This document shows, piece by piece, positions 17,011 through 25,431 of a stretch of 64,000 nucleotides of DNA. Position 1 is the first letter of the stretch, and every line of letters begins with the position of its first letter. Under the pieces are notes generated by a model. It did no database searches. It had not been told where the DNA came from and worked only from the letters and a program-made list of their open reading frames with translations. The position numbers were made by a program, and so were the translations under genes. Source of the stretch: Bacillota bacterium (GTDB lineage Bacteria; Bacillota; Clostridia; Acetivibrionales; DSM-1351); assembly GCA_023390335.1 (NCBI GenBank), contig JAEWCZ010000044.1, positions 38,110-102,109 of the forward strand, given 5' to 3'.

Positions 17011-17811
17011 TTATTTTATACCAATACGCATTCTATAGCAAAAGTCAATATTGAACTCTTCCCCACCAAATATTTCAAAGACTTTTTCTTTATAATTATC
17101 TATCTCAGGAGAAATAGCCTCAGGTATTTTCCTTAAAATACTCTGCAAACCACCTTGACTTAAAGCAATATTAACAAGTCTGTTTGCCGTAGATTTTTCA
17201 GTATTTTTAAAAACAATCTCCCGGGTATATCTAAAATAACCGCAACTCTCAATATTTAATAAATGCCTATTTTTATCCCATTTAAAATGATTATCTTGAA
17301 GTTCTTTATTCTGATTTTCAATAAAACTGACTTTGTTAAATAATTTTTCATATAACCGTTCAACCTCCCAATGACTAATTGGAGGCCAGTCACAGTCTAT
17401 TGTTGCAAAAATACCCTTTGGAGCTAATATCCTATTTACTTCGCTTAGTGTCTGTTTTGGTTCCATCCAATGAAATGATTGAGAGCAAATAACAACGTCA
17501 GCAATACCGTCAGACAGACCGGTTTCATGTGCGTAAGCTTTTATAAATTCAACCCCACCTGCTTGTTTTTTTCTTGCAACATTGATCATGTCATCGCTTG
17601 GTTCTATTCCAATTATTTTATTGCAATTGTTTTTCCATACTAATGTAGATAAACCGGTTCCACAACCTAAGTCCACCACCAAGTCAGGCATTTTCCCTAA
17701 ATAATTTTTAATCACATTAACCGGATACAAAGGCATCTGTGGCCTTGCAGTATCATATGTATCAGCAAATCCTAAAAAACGACTGGCGTTTTTTATAGCA
17801 TTATCATTCAT
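17011..17811 (-). CDS. Class I SAM-dependent methyltransferase
   Basis: 266 residues. Motif I 'LVVDLGCGTGLSTLVW' (about 44-59), acidic 'IIGIEPSDDMI', motif II region 'ADVVICSQSFHWMEPKQ' and motif III 'ILAPKGIFATIDCDWP'. The 'SFHWM' form is typical of the UbiE/Methyltransf_11 group acting on small molecules. The substrate is unknown. Divergent from the hydrolase gene at 18056. Confidence 0.9.
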   Translation of the reverse strand: MNDNAIKNASRFLGFADTYDTARPQMPLYPVNVIKNYLGKMPDLVVDLGCGTGLSTLVWKNNCNKIIGIEPSDDMINVARKKQAGGVEFIKAYAHETGLSDGIADVVICSQSFHWMEPKQTLSEVNRILAPKGIFATIDCDWPPISHWEVERLYEKLFNKVSFIENQNKELQDNHFKWDKNRHLLNIESCGYFRYTREIVFKNTEKSTANRLVNIALSQGGLQSILRKIPEAISPEIDNYKEKVFEIFGGEEFNIDFCYRMRIGIK

Positions 17812-17951
17812 TAATTTTCTTCTTTCATCGCGGTATTTTAATTATGTAAATAAGCCACAATATTTACAATTCCATACTATCACTTTTACTTAAATTTTAA
17901 AATAGTAGTTGCAAAGAAACTGCCGTTGTAAGTAACCTTATAGAAGTAATT

Positions 17952-17981
17952 TGCAACTTACATCAGTTAAATGCAACTTAC
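17952..17981. promoter_or_regulatory. Paired TGCAACTTAC direct repeats (candidate operator)
   Basis: TGCAACTTAC occurs at 17952-17961 and 17972-17981, exactly 20 bp (two helical turns) apart, in the divergent gap between the methyltransferase and the hydrolase. A related GTTGTAAGTAAC lies about 30 bases to the left. This fits cooperative binding by one regulator. Confidence 0.55.
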
Positions 17982-18055
17982 CTGTAAATCCATTGAACTG
18001 TTAAATAGTATCTTTTATACTACACGTAACAAATCAAATCAAAGGAGTTTTACAT

Positions 18056-19360
18056 ATGCTTGGAATAATTACATTGATTATCGCACTTAGTGCACAAATA
18101 GGATTTCTTGTTTACAGACTTGTAACTAAAAACCGCCAGTTAAAAGTAAAGAACATAATGCGGCTTGCAGCCTTTGCCATTTTCTCATTGTTATTAGCCA
18201 CAGGTGTTTATTGGTGGGGCTTCCGCTGGATAGGATTATTCCTCCTTCTCGCCGTTCTCTCCATTTTCAGTGGTATATATTTCATAAGAAAGCCCAAGAC
18301 ACAAAAGCAACACAAAGCCCTTCCTGCTGTACTTTCCTGTATAAGCGGGTGCATCTTGCTTACAATCTGCATACTTCCCGGAATATTGTTTCCACAGTTC
18401 AACCCTGTCAAAGCTACGGGCAACTATACTATAAGTACCACAAGCGTTACATTTGTAGATACATCACGTATTGACCCCTTCTCAAAGAAAAGTGAAAATA
18501 GAAAACTAACGGTTCAATTTTGGTATCCCACTGTTAAGGAAGGTTCCAACAAATTTCCACTCACCATATTTTCCCACGGTTCATTCGGATATCGAGGCAG
18601 CAATCTTTCCACTTTTAAAAACCTTGCCAGCAACGGGTATGTGGTATGTAGCATCGATCACAGCTACCATTCATTTTTTGCAAAGCATACCGACGGCAGT
18701 ACCACATTAGTTAATACAGAATTTCTTAATGACGCTGTTAATATTACCAATAACAAGTATGACGCCAAGACCAGCTATGACAAGACACATGAATGGCTAA
18801 AACTACGTACTGACGATATAAATTTTGTACTGAATAAAATCTTGGACAATAAAAACGCTGAGATACCGGAAGCGTTATATTCCATAATTAATCAAGAAAA
18901 AATAGGACTTTTGGGTCATTCTCTTGGGGGTGCGGCAGCAGCACAATTGGGACGCGACCGTTCTGATGTGGATGCAGTGGCCGTAATCGATGGCACTATG
19001 ATAGGCGAAGAAATTGCCTTTAAAGACGGACATCCTGTTTTGAATACTGAGGCTTATCCTATCCCCTTATTAAACTTATACAATGATAGTCACTACAAGG
19101 ATGCCAAACAACAGGGAACAGCATATAATAACCTTTCGGCAAGCGCTCATGCAAAAGAAGCCTATGATATTGTAATTCGTGACTCAGGTCATCTGAATTT
19201 TACTGACCTGCCTCTCTTTTCTCCTTCGCTGGCACATATCCTGGGTACTGGCACGGTAGACAGCCGTTATTGTATTGAGACAATGAATAAAATTGTACTT
19301 GACTTTTTCGACCATACTCTCAAGGATAAAAAGGAGCTACATTTAAAAACAGAATATTAG
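18056..19360 (+). CDS. Membrane-anchored alpha/beta hydrolase (PAF-acetylhydrolase-like)
   Basis: 434 residues: four hydrophobic segments in the first 110 residues, then an extracellular or membrane-side hydrolase domain. 'LTIFSHGSFGYRGSN' supplies the oxyanion region, 'GLLGHSLGGAAAAQ' the nucleophile Ser, 'AVIDGTM' the Asp and 'IRDSGHLNFTD' the His. The layout matches the platelet-activating-factor acetylhydrolase/dienelactone hydrolase group. The substrate is unknown; lipid esters are possible. AAAGGAG precedes the ATG. The candidate operator repeats lie about 75-105 bases upstream. Confidence 0.85.
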   Translation: MLGIITLIIALSAQIGFLVYRLVTKNRQLKVKNIMRLAAFAIFSLLLATGVYWWGFRWIGLFLLLAVLSIFSGIYFIRKPKTQKQHKALPAVLSCISGCILLTICILPGILFPQFNPVKATGNYTISTTSVTFVDTSRIDPFSKKSENRKLTVQFWYPTVKEGSNKFPLTIFSHGSFGYRGSNLSTFKNLASNGYVVCSIDHSYHSFFAKHTDGSTTLVNTEFLNDAVNITNNKYDAKTSYDKTHEWLKLRTDDINFVLNKILDNKNAEIPEALYSIINQEKIGLLGHSLGGAAAAQLGRDRSDVDAVAVIDGTMIGEEIAFKDGHPVLNTEAYPIPLLNLYNDSHYKDAKQQGTAYNNLSASAHAKEAYDIVIRDSGHLNFTDLPLFSPSLAHILGTGTVDSRYCIETMNKIVLDFFDHTLKDKKELHLKTEY

Positions 19361-19389
19361 ATTGAACTTAATGTGACTACCAATAATTA

Positions 19390-19436
19390 TGCTATAATTA
19401 CGTAGGAGATTATTCGTTTATTAAATGGTAATCTCC
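19390..19436 (+). promoter_or_regulatory. Extended -10 promoter and leader hairpin of the LytTR operon
   Basis: TGCTATAAT (extended -10, TATAAT at 19393-19398) is followed by a GGAGATTA...TAATCTCC stem at 19405-19436, just ahead of the LytTR gene. The hairpin may also end transcription of the preceding hydrolase, though it lacks a good T-run. Confidence 0.5.
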
Positions 19437-19462
19437 TTATAAAGCTAATTAGAGGGTGTCTA

Positions 19463-19909
19463 ATGAAAGTTTCAGTTGAAAAAATAAGTTATGATTCTGC
19501 AGAACAGACAATTATCCAATGCTATGAAGTAAATGACAATATAAAAAGTATTATCCGCTTCATTGAATCCACCGAGGTCACACTTGCGGGCTATATAGAT
19601 GAACGAGTAACCCAGCTGCCTTTGCAGGATATTTTATTTGTGGAAGCGGTTGATAATAAAACCTATGCCTACACAGAAAAAAAGGTTTACGAAATTAAGT
19701 GCAAGCTGTACGAATTTGCAATGCAATATGAAGACAAACGATTTTTTAGATGTTCAAAATCCTTTGTCATTAATCTGATGAAAATTGATAATGTACGCCC
19801 TATTTTAAATGGTCGGTTTTGTGCAACCATGTTCAATGGTGAAGAGGTTATCATTTCTCGTCAATATGTTCCTGAATTAAAAAAACGATTGTTAGGTGAA
19901 CGCATATGA
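19463..19909 (+). CDS. LytTR family DNA-binding protein
   Basis: 148 residues. The C-terminal 100 residues form a LytTR domain: 'LPLQDILFVEAVDNKTYAYTEKKVYEIKCKLYEFAMQY....FFRCSKSFVINLMKIDNVRPILNGRFCATMFNGEEVIISRQY'. The short N-terminal part is not a receiver domain, so it is the stand-alone type that is encoded with a DUF3021 membrane protein, a common Firmicute pair in which the membrane protein restrains the regulator. The downstream gene overlaps by four bases (ATGA). Confidence 0.93.
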   Translation: MKVSVEKISYDSAEQTIIQCYEVNDNIKSIIRFIESTEVTLAGYIDERVTQLPLQDILFVEAVDNKTYAYTEKKVYEIKCKLYEFAMQYEDKRFFRCSKSFVINLMKIDNVRPILNGRFCATMFNGEEVIISRQYVPELKKRLLGERI

Positions 19910-20337
19910 GTAATTTTAAGATTTTTTTAAAAAGATGCCTATTGGAATACTTCATTATTACCACTTGTATAACTGCAGCTACCGGTATCCTTGGACTGAC
20001 CCTTGACCCTACTGCAAAGTTTGGTTATGAAAGTTATTTTTCACCGCTTTTATTTGGACTTATTAGTCTTATACCCTCGTTTTTAACCTATACGCAAAAA
20101 GAATTATCCTTCCGTCAGGCGATTTTACGAAAAGTACTTCATGTCATTATCCTTGAAGTAGTACTGATAGTAGTTGGTTTTCAGGTAGAAATACTCCAAA
20201 CTCCTGCCGATGCCCTCTTCTTCGCATTTGCAGTGTGTATTGTTTTTATCGCAGTAAACTTGATAAGCTGGAAACTTGACCAAAAAAATGCCGATGAGAT
20301 TAACAAAAAACTTAAGTCCCTTCAAGGACGAAGTTAA
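19906..20337 (+). CDS. DUF3021 membrane protein
   Basis: 143 residues with four membrane helices (about 12-32, 45-63, 74-97, 103-123) and a charged C-terminal tail. It is the usual partner of stand-alone LytTR regulators, and translation is coupled to that gene by the ATGA overlap. It probably senses or transmits an envelope signal. Confidence 0.9.
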   Translation: MSNFKIFLKRCLLEYFIITTCITAATGILGLTLDPTAKFGYESYFSPLLFGLISLIPSFLTYTQKELSFRQAILRKVLHVIILEVVLIVVGFQVEILQTPADALFFAFAVCIVFIAVNLISWKLDQKNADEINKKLKSLQGRS

Positions 20338-20358
20338 TAGATATTTATATCCTCATTT

Positions 20359-20391
20359 AAACCTTTTTATTTTAAAAAGGTTTATTTTTTT
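20359..20391 (+). terminator. Terminator after LytTR-DUF3021
   Basis: AAACCTTTTT / AAAAAGGTTT stem with an ATTTTTTT tail. Confidence 0.88.
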
Positions 20392-20394
20392 GCC

Positions 20395-20446
20395 TTGACA
20401 GTAATACTACTACGTGATACTATATAGCAGTAGTAAGTAATACTGA
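20395..20446 (+). promoter_or_regulatory. Promoter and probable PadR operator
   Basis: TTGACA (20395-20400), 17 bases, TACTAT (20418-20423). The spacer and downstream flank hold an imperfect palindrome: GTAATACTACTAC on the left and GTAGTAAGTAATAC on the right. It sits directly before the padR-type gene and fits autoregulation. The GTAGTAAGTA unit recurs in the heptamer array at 11749-11790. Confidence 0.7.
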
Positions 20447-20483
20447 ATATCAGTAATACAGAATAGTAAAAAGAGGTGATTAT

Positions 20484-20807
20484 TTGGATAATCTAACAGA
20501 AATGCTCAAAGGCGTGCTTGAGGGCTGTGTCCTTGAAATTATAAGTCGTGGCGAAACCTACGGCTACGAAATCACACGGCGATTAAATGCACTCGGCTTC
20601 TCAGATGTTGTGGAAGGAACGGTCTATACTATTTTAGTGCGACTTGAGAAAAATAAGCTTGTGAACATAGAAAAAAAGCCCTCCGACATGGGGCCACCGC
20701 GTAAGTTCTACACGTTAAATAACTCAGGACTAGAAGAACTGAACCGATTCTGGGAAAAATGGAAATTTGTTTCGTCTAAAATTAATGAATTGAAGGAGGA
20801 GACATAA
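20484..20807 (+). CDS. PadR family transcriptional regulator
   Basis: 107 residues, the short PadR-s2 form: 'GVLEGCVLEIISRGETYGYEITRRLNALGFSDVVEGTVYTILVRLEKNKLVNIEKKPSDMGPPRKFYTLNNSGLEEL'. Such proteins repress an adjacent transporter and are released by the drug or peptide exported. The start is a TTG at 20484 after AGAGGTG. It heads a five-gene operon (PadR, two DUF1048 proteins, ABC ATPase, ABC permease), and the next gene starts within its stop codon. Confidence 0.95.
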   Translation: MDNLTEMLKGVLEGCVLEIISRGETYGYEITRRLNALGFSDVVEGTVYTILVRLEKNKLVNIEKKPSDMGPPRKFYTLNNSGLEELNRFWEKWKFVSSKINELKEET

Positions 20808-21154
20808 TGAATTTTTGGGAAATGATTACGGGAAACGACATGACTAAAGAATTGAAACTCTTTGAATCACGTGCCAAAAAACTTCCGTCTGATTATCAAG
20901 AGGCATGGGAAAAAATTAAGTTCAACCTCTGGCCCCACTCAGACTTCACCGGTCGCAACCTTATGCCAATTTTTGACGGTGTACTTGGCCTACTTGAAGA
21001 ATCAGCAGCGGAAGGTCAGAGTATCGAAGAAGTTCTGGGTGAAGATATCCAAGGCTTCTGCTCAGCACTGGCGGGCGAAGAAGGAGCAAAGTCTTTTCGT
21101 GATAAATGGCGCCAGCAACTAAACAACAATATTGCTAAAAAATTAGGTAAATAG
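20807..21154 (+). CDS. DUF1048 family protein (first copy)
   Basis: 115 residues. 'RAKKLPSDYQEAWEKIKFNLW', 'LMPIFDGVLGLLEESAAEGQSIEEVLGEDIQGFCSALAGE' match DUF1048, a helical family nearly always encoded beside PadR regulators and DrrAB-like exporters. Function unknown; possibly an accessory or co-regulator. GGAGG precedes the ATG. Confidence 0.92.
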   Translation: MNFWEMITGNDMTKELKLFESRAKKLPSDYQEAWEKIKFNLWPHSDFTGRNLMPIFDGVLGLLEESAAEGQSIEEVLGEDIQGFCSALAGEEGAKSFRDKWRQQLNNNIAKKLGK

Positions 21155-21163
21155 GAGGATAAA

Positions 21164-21514
21164 ATGAGTATACAGGATATCATAGAAGGTAAAAAAGAGT
21201 GGCGGGCGCACATGGCACGTGTTAAAGCACTCCCTAGAGATTATCAAATTGTTTATAAAGAAATTCAAAAATATCTCTTTAAGGTTGGCCCTGTAGAGCT
21301 AACAGAAGGGACAGGTTTATTAGCGGGAATTGTCGAGCTTTTTGAAGAAGGCGCGATCTCAGGAAAAGGTGTGCTCCAAGTAACGGGTAGCAATGTAGCG
21401 GCTTTCTGCGACGATCTAATCAAAGATTCAAAAACTTATGCTGACATTTATCAGGAATCTGTTGACCGGGAAGTTTACAAGGCCATAAAAAAGAATACAG
21501 ATAAATCAAAGTAA
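21164..21514 (+). CDS. DUF1048 family protein (second copy)
   Basis: 116 residues, a paralogue of the preceding gene: 'RVKALPRDYQIVYKEIQKYLFK', 'GLLAGIVELFEEGAISGKGVLQVTGSNVAAFCDDLI'. The two copies are clearly diverged, so the tandem duplication is old, and both are kept in PadR operons of other Firmicutes. AGGAGG lies just before the ATG. Confidence 0.92.
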   Translation: MSIQDIIEGKKEWRAHMARVKALPRDYQIVYKEIQKYLFKVGPVELTEGTGLLAGIVELFEEGAISGKGVLQVTGSNVAAFCDDLIKDSKTYADIYQESVDREVYKAIKKNTDKSK

Positions 21515-21529
21515 GAGGGGGATATCGGA

Positions 21530-22288
21530 ATGGAAAAATCAATTCAAGTAAAAGGACTGCAAAAATCCTACAAGAAACTTCAAGTTCTAAAGAACGTGGA
21601 TTTTCAGGTGGAAAAAAGCAGTATCTTCGCCCTGTTGGGCTCCAACGGTGCTGGCAAAACGACAATTGTCAAAATCCTTTCAACACTTCTGAAACAGGAT
21701 GGCGGGACAGCCGTCGTCAACGGCTTTGACGTTACATTAATGCCCGACAATGTACGGCAGTCCATCAGCCTGACCGGGCAATTTGCCGCCGTTGACGAGA
21801 TATTAACCGGCCGGGAAAACCTTATTATGATAGCCAAGCTACGCCATCTGACAGATCCGCGCCTTGTTGCCGAAGATCTGCTTAAACGCTTCGATCTGTC
21901 CAAAGCCGCCGACCGCAGAGTGTCTACTTATTCCGGAGGTATGCGCAGGAAGTTGGACATCGCCATGAGCCTTATAGGAAATCCGCAGATTATCTTTCTC
22001 GACGAGCCGACTACCGGGCTTGACCCCGAGGCACGCATTGAGGTTTGGAAAGTTGTCAAAGAACTTGCTAACGGTGGCACTACGGTATTCTTAACTACTC
22101 AGTACTTAGAAGAAGCTGAACAGCTGGCCGACAGAATTGCAATTTTGCATGAAGGGAAAATTATCGCAAACGGTACGCTTGAAGAGCTTAAAAAGTTGTT
22201 TCCCCCTGCAAAAGTGGAGTATGTGGAAAAACAATTGACATTGGAGGAAATATTCCTCGCAATCATTGGTAAAAAGGAGGCAAAGTAA
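21530..22288 (+). CDS. DrrA-like ABC transporter ATP-binding protein
   Basis: 252 residues. Walker A 'LLGSNGAGKTTIVKIL', signature 'YSGGMRRKLDIAMSLIG', Walker B 'IIFLDEPTTGLDPEAR', H-loop replaced by Gln in 'VFLTTQYLEEAEQLADR', as is usual in the daunorubicin-resistance (DrrA) group. It powers export by the permease encoded next (stop and start adjoin). Regulated by the PadR protein at the head of the operon. Confidence 0.96.
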   Translation: MEKSIQVKGLQKSYKKLQVLKNVDFQVEKSSIFALLGSNGAGKTTIVKILSTLLKQDGGTAVVNGFDVTLMPDNVRQSISLTGQFAAVDEILTGRENLIMIAKLRHLTDPRLVAEDLLKRFDLSKAADRRVSTYSGGMRRKLDIAMSLIGNPQIIFLDEPTTGLDPEARIEVWKVVKELANGGTTVFLTTQYLEEAEQLADRIAILHEGKIIANGTLEELKKLFPPAKVEYVEKQLTLEEIFLAIIGKKEAK

Positions 22289-23059
22289 ATGCAAACTATT
22301 AAAAGACATTCTATTAGTGATATAGGCGTGATGTTAGGACGTTCCATGCGCCATATTTTTCGCAGCATGGATACCATTATTACAGTTACTATCACTCCAA
22401 TTGCTATGATGCTGCTATTCGTTTATGTATTGGGCGGTGCAATTGAAACCGGTACAAACAATTATGTAAACTACTTATTACCCGGCATCCTACTGATTTC
22501 CATTGCAAGCGGCATATCTTACACGGCTTACCGCCTGTTCATGGATATGAAAAGCGGTATCTTTGAGAGATTCCACTCCATGCCGATTTCGAAATCATCC
22601 GCGCTGTGGGGACACGTTTTGACTTCACTAGTATCAAATGCGATTTCAGTTGTTGTAATCATAATTGTAGCGCTGATTATGGGTTTCCGCTCATCAGCAG
22701 GAATATTATCCTGGCTTGCCGTAGCAGGTATCCTTGCGATTTTTACTCTAGCCTTGACATGGATTGCGGCGATTGCCGGACTATCTGCAAAATCTGTGGA
22801 CGGTGCAGGTGCCTTTTCCTACCCTCTTATCTTCCTACCATTTATAAGCTCGGCCTTTGTACCAACCGATTCCATGCCGGGGCCTGTCCGCGCTTTTGCT
22901 GAAAACCAGCCGGTTACCTCCATCGTAGATGCAATACGTTCACTTCTCTCTCAGCAGCCTGTAGGCAACGACATTTGGATTGCACTCGCATGGTGTCTCG
23001 GTATTCTTACAGTAGCATATATATTTGCAATGAGAGTTTATAAAAACAAAGCAGCTTAA
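22289..23059 (+). CDS. DrrB-like ABC transporter permease (ABC2 type)
   Basis: 256 residues with six membrane helices. 'LLPGILLISIASGISYTAYRLFMDMKSGIFERFHSMPIS' and 'FVPTDSMPGPVRAFAENQPVTSIVDAIRSL' are ABC2-membrane signatures of multidrug and antibiotic exporters. It forms the channel with the ATPase encoded immediately upstream. GGAGG lies within the end of the ATPase gene. Confidence 0.95.
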   Translation: MQTIKRHSISDIGVMLGRSMRHIFRSMDTIITVTITPIAMMLLFVYVLGGAIETGTNNYVNYLLPGILLISIASGISYTAYRLFMDMKSGIFERFHSMPISKSSALWGHVLTSLVSNAISVVVIIIVALIMGFRSSAGILSWLAVAGILAIFTLALTWIAAIAGLSAKSVDGAGAFSYPLIFLPFISSAFVPTDSMPGPVRAFAENQPVTSIVDAIRSLLSQQPVGNDIWIALAWCLGILTVAYIFAMRVYKNKAA

Positions 23060-23373
23060 TGCTGAAATCCGTCAGCTATAGTGTCGGTTGATTACCATGA
23101 TAATATGGAAAAGAAGAAATGAAACCTCTTGACGGTCAAATATTAACATGATATCTTGTAATTAATTGGAAATAATGGTAATACAACAGGTATTTATATG
23201 TTTTTTACTTTCTTTTATTATAATTTAGACAATATATGTTATTTTTTGGTTAACCACTCCAAAGGACGATACAATATATCGATTGCAGCATAAAAAATAT
23301 CCAAAACTCTACTGAGTAGTTCAACAATCAGGTATTAAATACTATGTTATTACCTGAAAAGGAGAGTCGACGA
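23060..23373. other. Non-coding gap
   Basis: About 314 bases, strongly A/T-rich. I see no gene, no convincing terminator after the ABC operon, and no clear promoter beyond AT-rich stretches. Confidence 0.5.
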
Positions 23374-24699
23374 ATGAATTCAATTTATTTTATTCCTACG
23401 AACAGGAGTATTGAAAAATCTCTAAGGAGTTATATAAAAGAAGTAGCATTTGCTCAAAAAACCTATAGCCTTGATATTCCCATCGTTATTGCAGAAACCA
23501 CAGATGAGGCATTTGTAAAGGATAACCATAATGTTATATCAGAATTAAAAGATAAGTATCCCGAAGTTAAAATAGTTCATATGACCATGGAGCACCAAAA
23601 CAAATATTTTCAAACTCTTTTTGAAAATAAATCTCGCCAACTAGAAAATTTATTTATATCAAGGGAAAAAAATTATGGAACTGCAATGAACAAACTTTTT
23701 CTTTTTACCAGTTCGTTTAATGCAGATATGTTTCATAGGAGAGATTCTGACACATGCTTGATTTCGGACGAAATCAAACATGCCGAAACTATATATCCCA
23801 TTGAGTTTGAGTTAAAGTACCTGAACAAACCTGTTTCTTACGTTAAGGAGCAATTGGGTCTGACAAAACCTGATCCAAGGGTTGATGATAAAGAGATATG
23901 GGTTATAGGAGGAAATTATTTCGGCGAATGGAACCTCGATTTAAAAGATTTTGCCAAAAAATCCTATGAGCATATATATAGGCTTTATGAATTATTAGGA
24001 TTTTCCAAGGATGCTGTTAAGGATATTTGTACAAAAGCTTATCAATTTGACAAACCGTTAAAACAAGACGACGAAATAAATCTTGTTACCTCTGTAAACA
24101 GTGAGTATTATCCGGATTGCGGTAATATAGCTGTTTACAAGCTTCATGAATATATACCCGCTCTTCCGGGGAAAAATACGCTTTCTGCTGATTATTTTCC
24201 GTTTGATACGGCTGCTTCTATAGGTATTCCTTTTCTCCATCATTCCAGAGAGGTTTTCCATGAATATCACTCCGAAAGGTTTAACTTACAAAGTAAATTA
24301 AATTACTGGAAGGGTATGCTTAAGTTTGCCGACTACTTTAACCTTTATTTAGATATACCTAAAACTTCAGACGATAACAATCACACAAACATAATAACTG
24401 ACTCATACATCCAAAAATTAGGTACTTATATATCTTCTCAGAGTTTAGCTTCAAAAAAAGAAAGATTAGATCGGCTAAGACAAATTATAAACGAAATCTT
24501 AATAGGCTTTAACGATAACTATACTATGATAGGTCAACATTTATTAGATAATTTGGAATACTGCATTGAAGAAAATAACGAAGAATTTCGTCTGCATGGT
24601 GAATTGATATGTGAATGGCGCTCACTTATTACGAGAGCTAAATCTATTTACATACCCGACCTTATAGATCAAAATGCACTGTTAGCTTCCGGGATATAA
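23374..24699 (+). CDS. Possible glycosyltransferase-like protein (DUF6271-like)
   Basis: About 441 residues, no signal peptide. It starts 'MNSIYFIPTNRSIEKSLRSYIKE' and has 'YSLDIPIVIAETTDEAF', then 'NYGTAMNKLFLFTSSFNADMFHRRDSDTCL', where 'HRRDSDT' looks like a GT-A DxD metal site; later 'LPGKNTLSADYFPFDTAASIGIPFLHHSREVFHEYHSERF'. I believe it belongs with DUF6271, but this is from memory. It probably transfers a sugar or related group; substrate unknown. AAGGAG lies 9 bases before the ATG at 23374, better than the frame start at 23344. No related biosynthetic gene adjoins it. Confidence 0.6.
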   Translation: MNSIYFIPTNRSIEKSLRSYIKEVAFAQKTYSLDIPIVIAETTDEAFVKDNHNVISELKDKYPEVKIVHMTMEHQNKYFQTLFENKSRQLENLFISREKNYGTAMNKLFLFTSSFNADMFHRRDSDTCLISDEIKHAETIYPIEFELKYLNKPVSYVKEQLGLTKPDPRVDDKEIWVIGGNYFGEWNLDLKDFAKKSYEHIYRLYELLGFSKDAVKDICTKAYQFDKPLKQDDEINLVTSVNSEYYPDCGNIAVYKLHEYIPALPGKNTLSADYFPFDTAASIGIPFLHHSREVFHEYHSERFNLQSKLNYWKGMLKFADYFNLYLDIPKTSDDNNHTNIITDSYIQKLGTYISSQSLASKKERLDRLRQIINEILIGFNDNYTMIGQHLLDNLEYCIEENNEEFRLHGELICEWRSLITRAKSIYIPDLIDQNALLASGI

Positions 24700-24713
24700 C
24701 GGAATAAGGATTT

Positions 24714-24748
24714 AAAAATGCATACTCATTGCTGAATATGCATTTTTA
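24714..24748. terminator. Bidirectional terminator
   Basis: AAAAATGCATA / TATGCATTTTT stem between the converging genes at 23374 and 24765. Confidence 0.82.
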
Positions 24749-24764
24749 TCAGTTTTTGCACTAA

Positions 24765-25286
24765 TTACTTATCATTAATGGGAATATAATAATCAAGGAT
24801 TATATCCCCATTTTCATCAGGTGTAGTATATCGAGGACAATTGTACAACTCCATGCACCAATTCATTTTGTCACACTTATACCCATTTTCATTAATGGCT
24901 TGCTCAGTAAGAGAATGAGCCGAAGAGCAAACATCTTCTGTGTTTTTACCTTTAATCCATCCAATTGCAACATCTGTTTCTTCTATATCTTTATAGTAAT
25001 AGCCTTCCGGAACAGATACTCCATCTTTCATTAACATACCAACGATATATGAAAAGTCTCCATCCCCTTTGTCCCAGTCAATCATTACACCTACGTATGC
25101 ACTGTCATAGATAAAATTGGTCTGTTCTTCAAGTAGTGAAAAAATTTCGTCAGTGAAACATTTATCCCAAAAAGCTGGAATCTGATTATCACCTTTCATA
25201 TGTGCTTCCATATTATACCGGAGATCTTTTCCCACTAGTTTTATACTTGGTAATCTTTTAACTTCGAATTTAATAAGTTCACTCAT
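24765..25286 (-). CDS. GyrI-like / AraC effector-binding domain protein
   Basis: 173 residues, a single SOUL/GyrI-like small-molecule-binding domain: 'FEVKRLPSIKLVGKDLRY', 'FDSAYVGVMIDWDKGD'-type core ('YDSAYVGVMIDWDKGDGDFSYIVGM') and C-terminal 'MELYNCPRYTTPDENGDIILDYYIPI'. Such stand-alone domains bind drugs or hydrolyse cyclopropanoid toxins. GGGAGG precedes the ATG. A decayed second copy lies at 29422-29870. Confidence 0.9.
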   Translation of the reverse strand: MSELIKFEVKRLPSIKLVGKDLRYNMEAHMKGDNQIPAFWDKCFTDEIFSLLEEQTNFIYDSAYVGVMIDWDKGDGDFSYIVGMLMKDGVSVPEGYYYKDIEETDVAIGWIKGKNTEDVCSSAHSLTEQAINENGYKCDKMNWCMELYNCPRYTTPDENGDIILDYYIPINDK

Positions 25287-25431
25287 TTTTCTTTCCTCCC
25301 GAATGAAATAATCACCTCAACTGTATCCAGTTCTTTTATTTGCATGCCCTTTTAAATATGTAGTTTATGTTAGTTGTTTCTTTATAAAGATAGTACATTA
25401 ACTTCGATTATACCTTATTTTTAATACTGAT

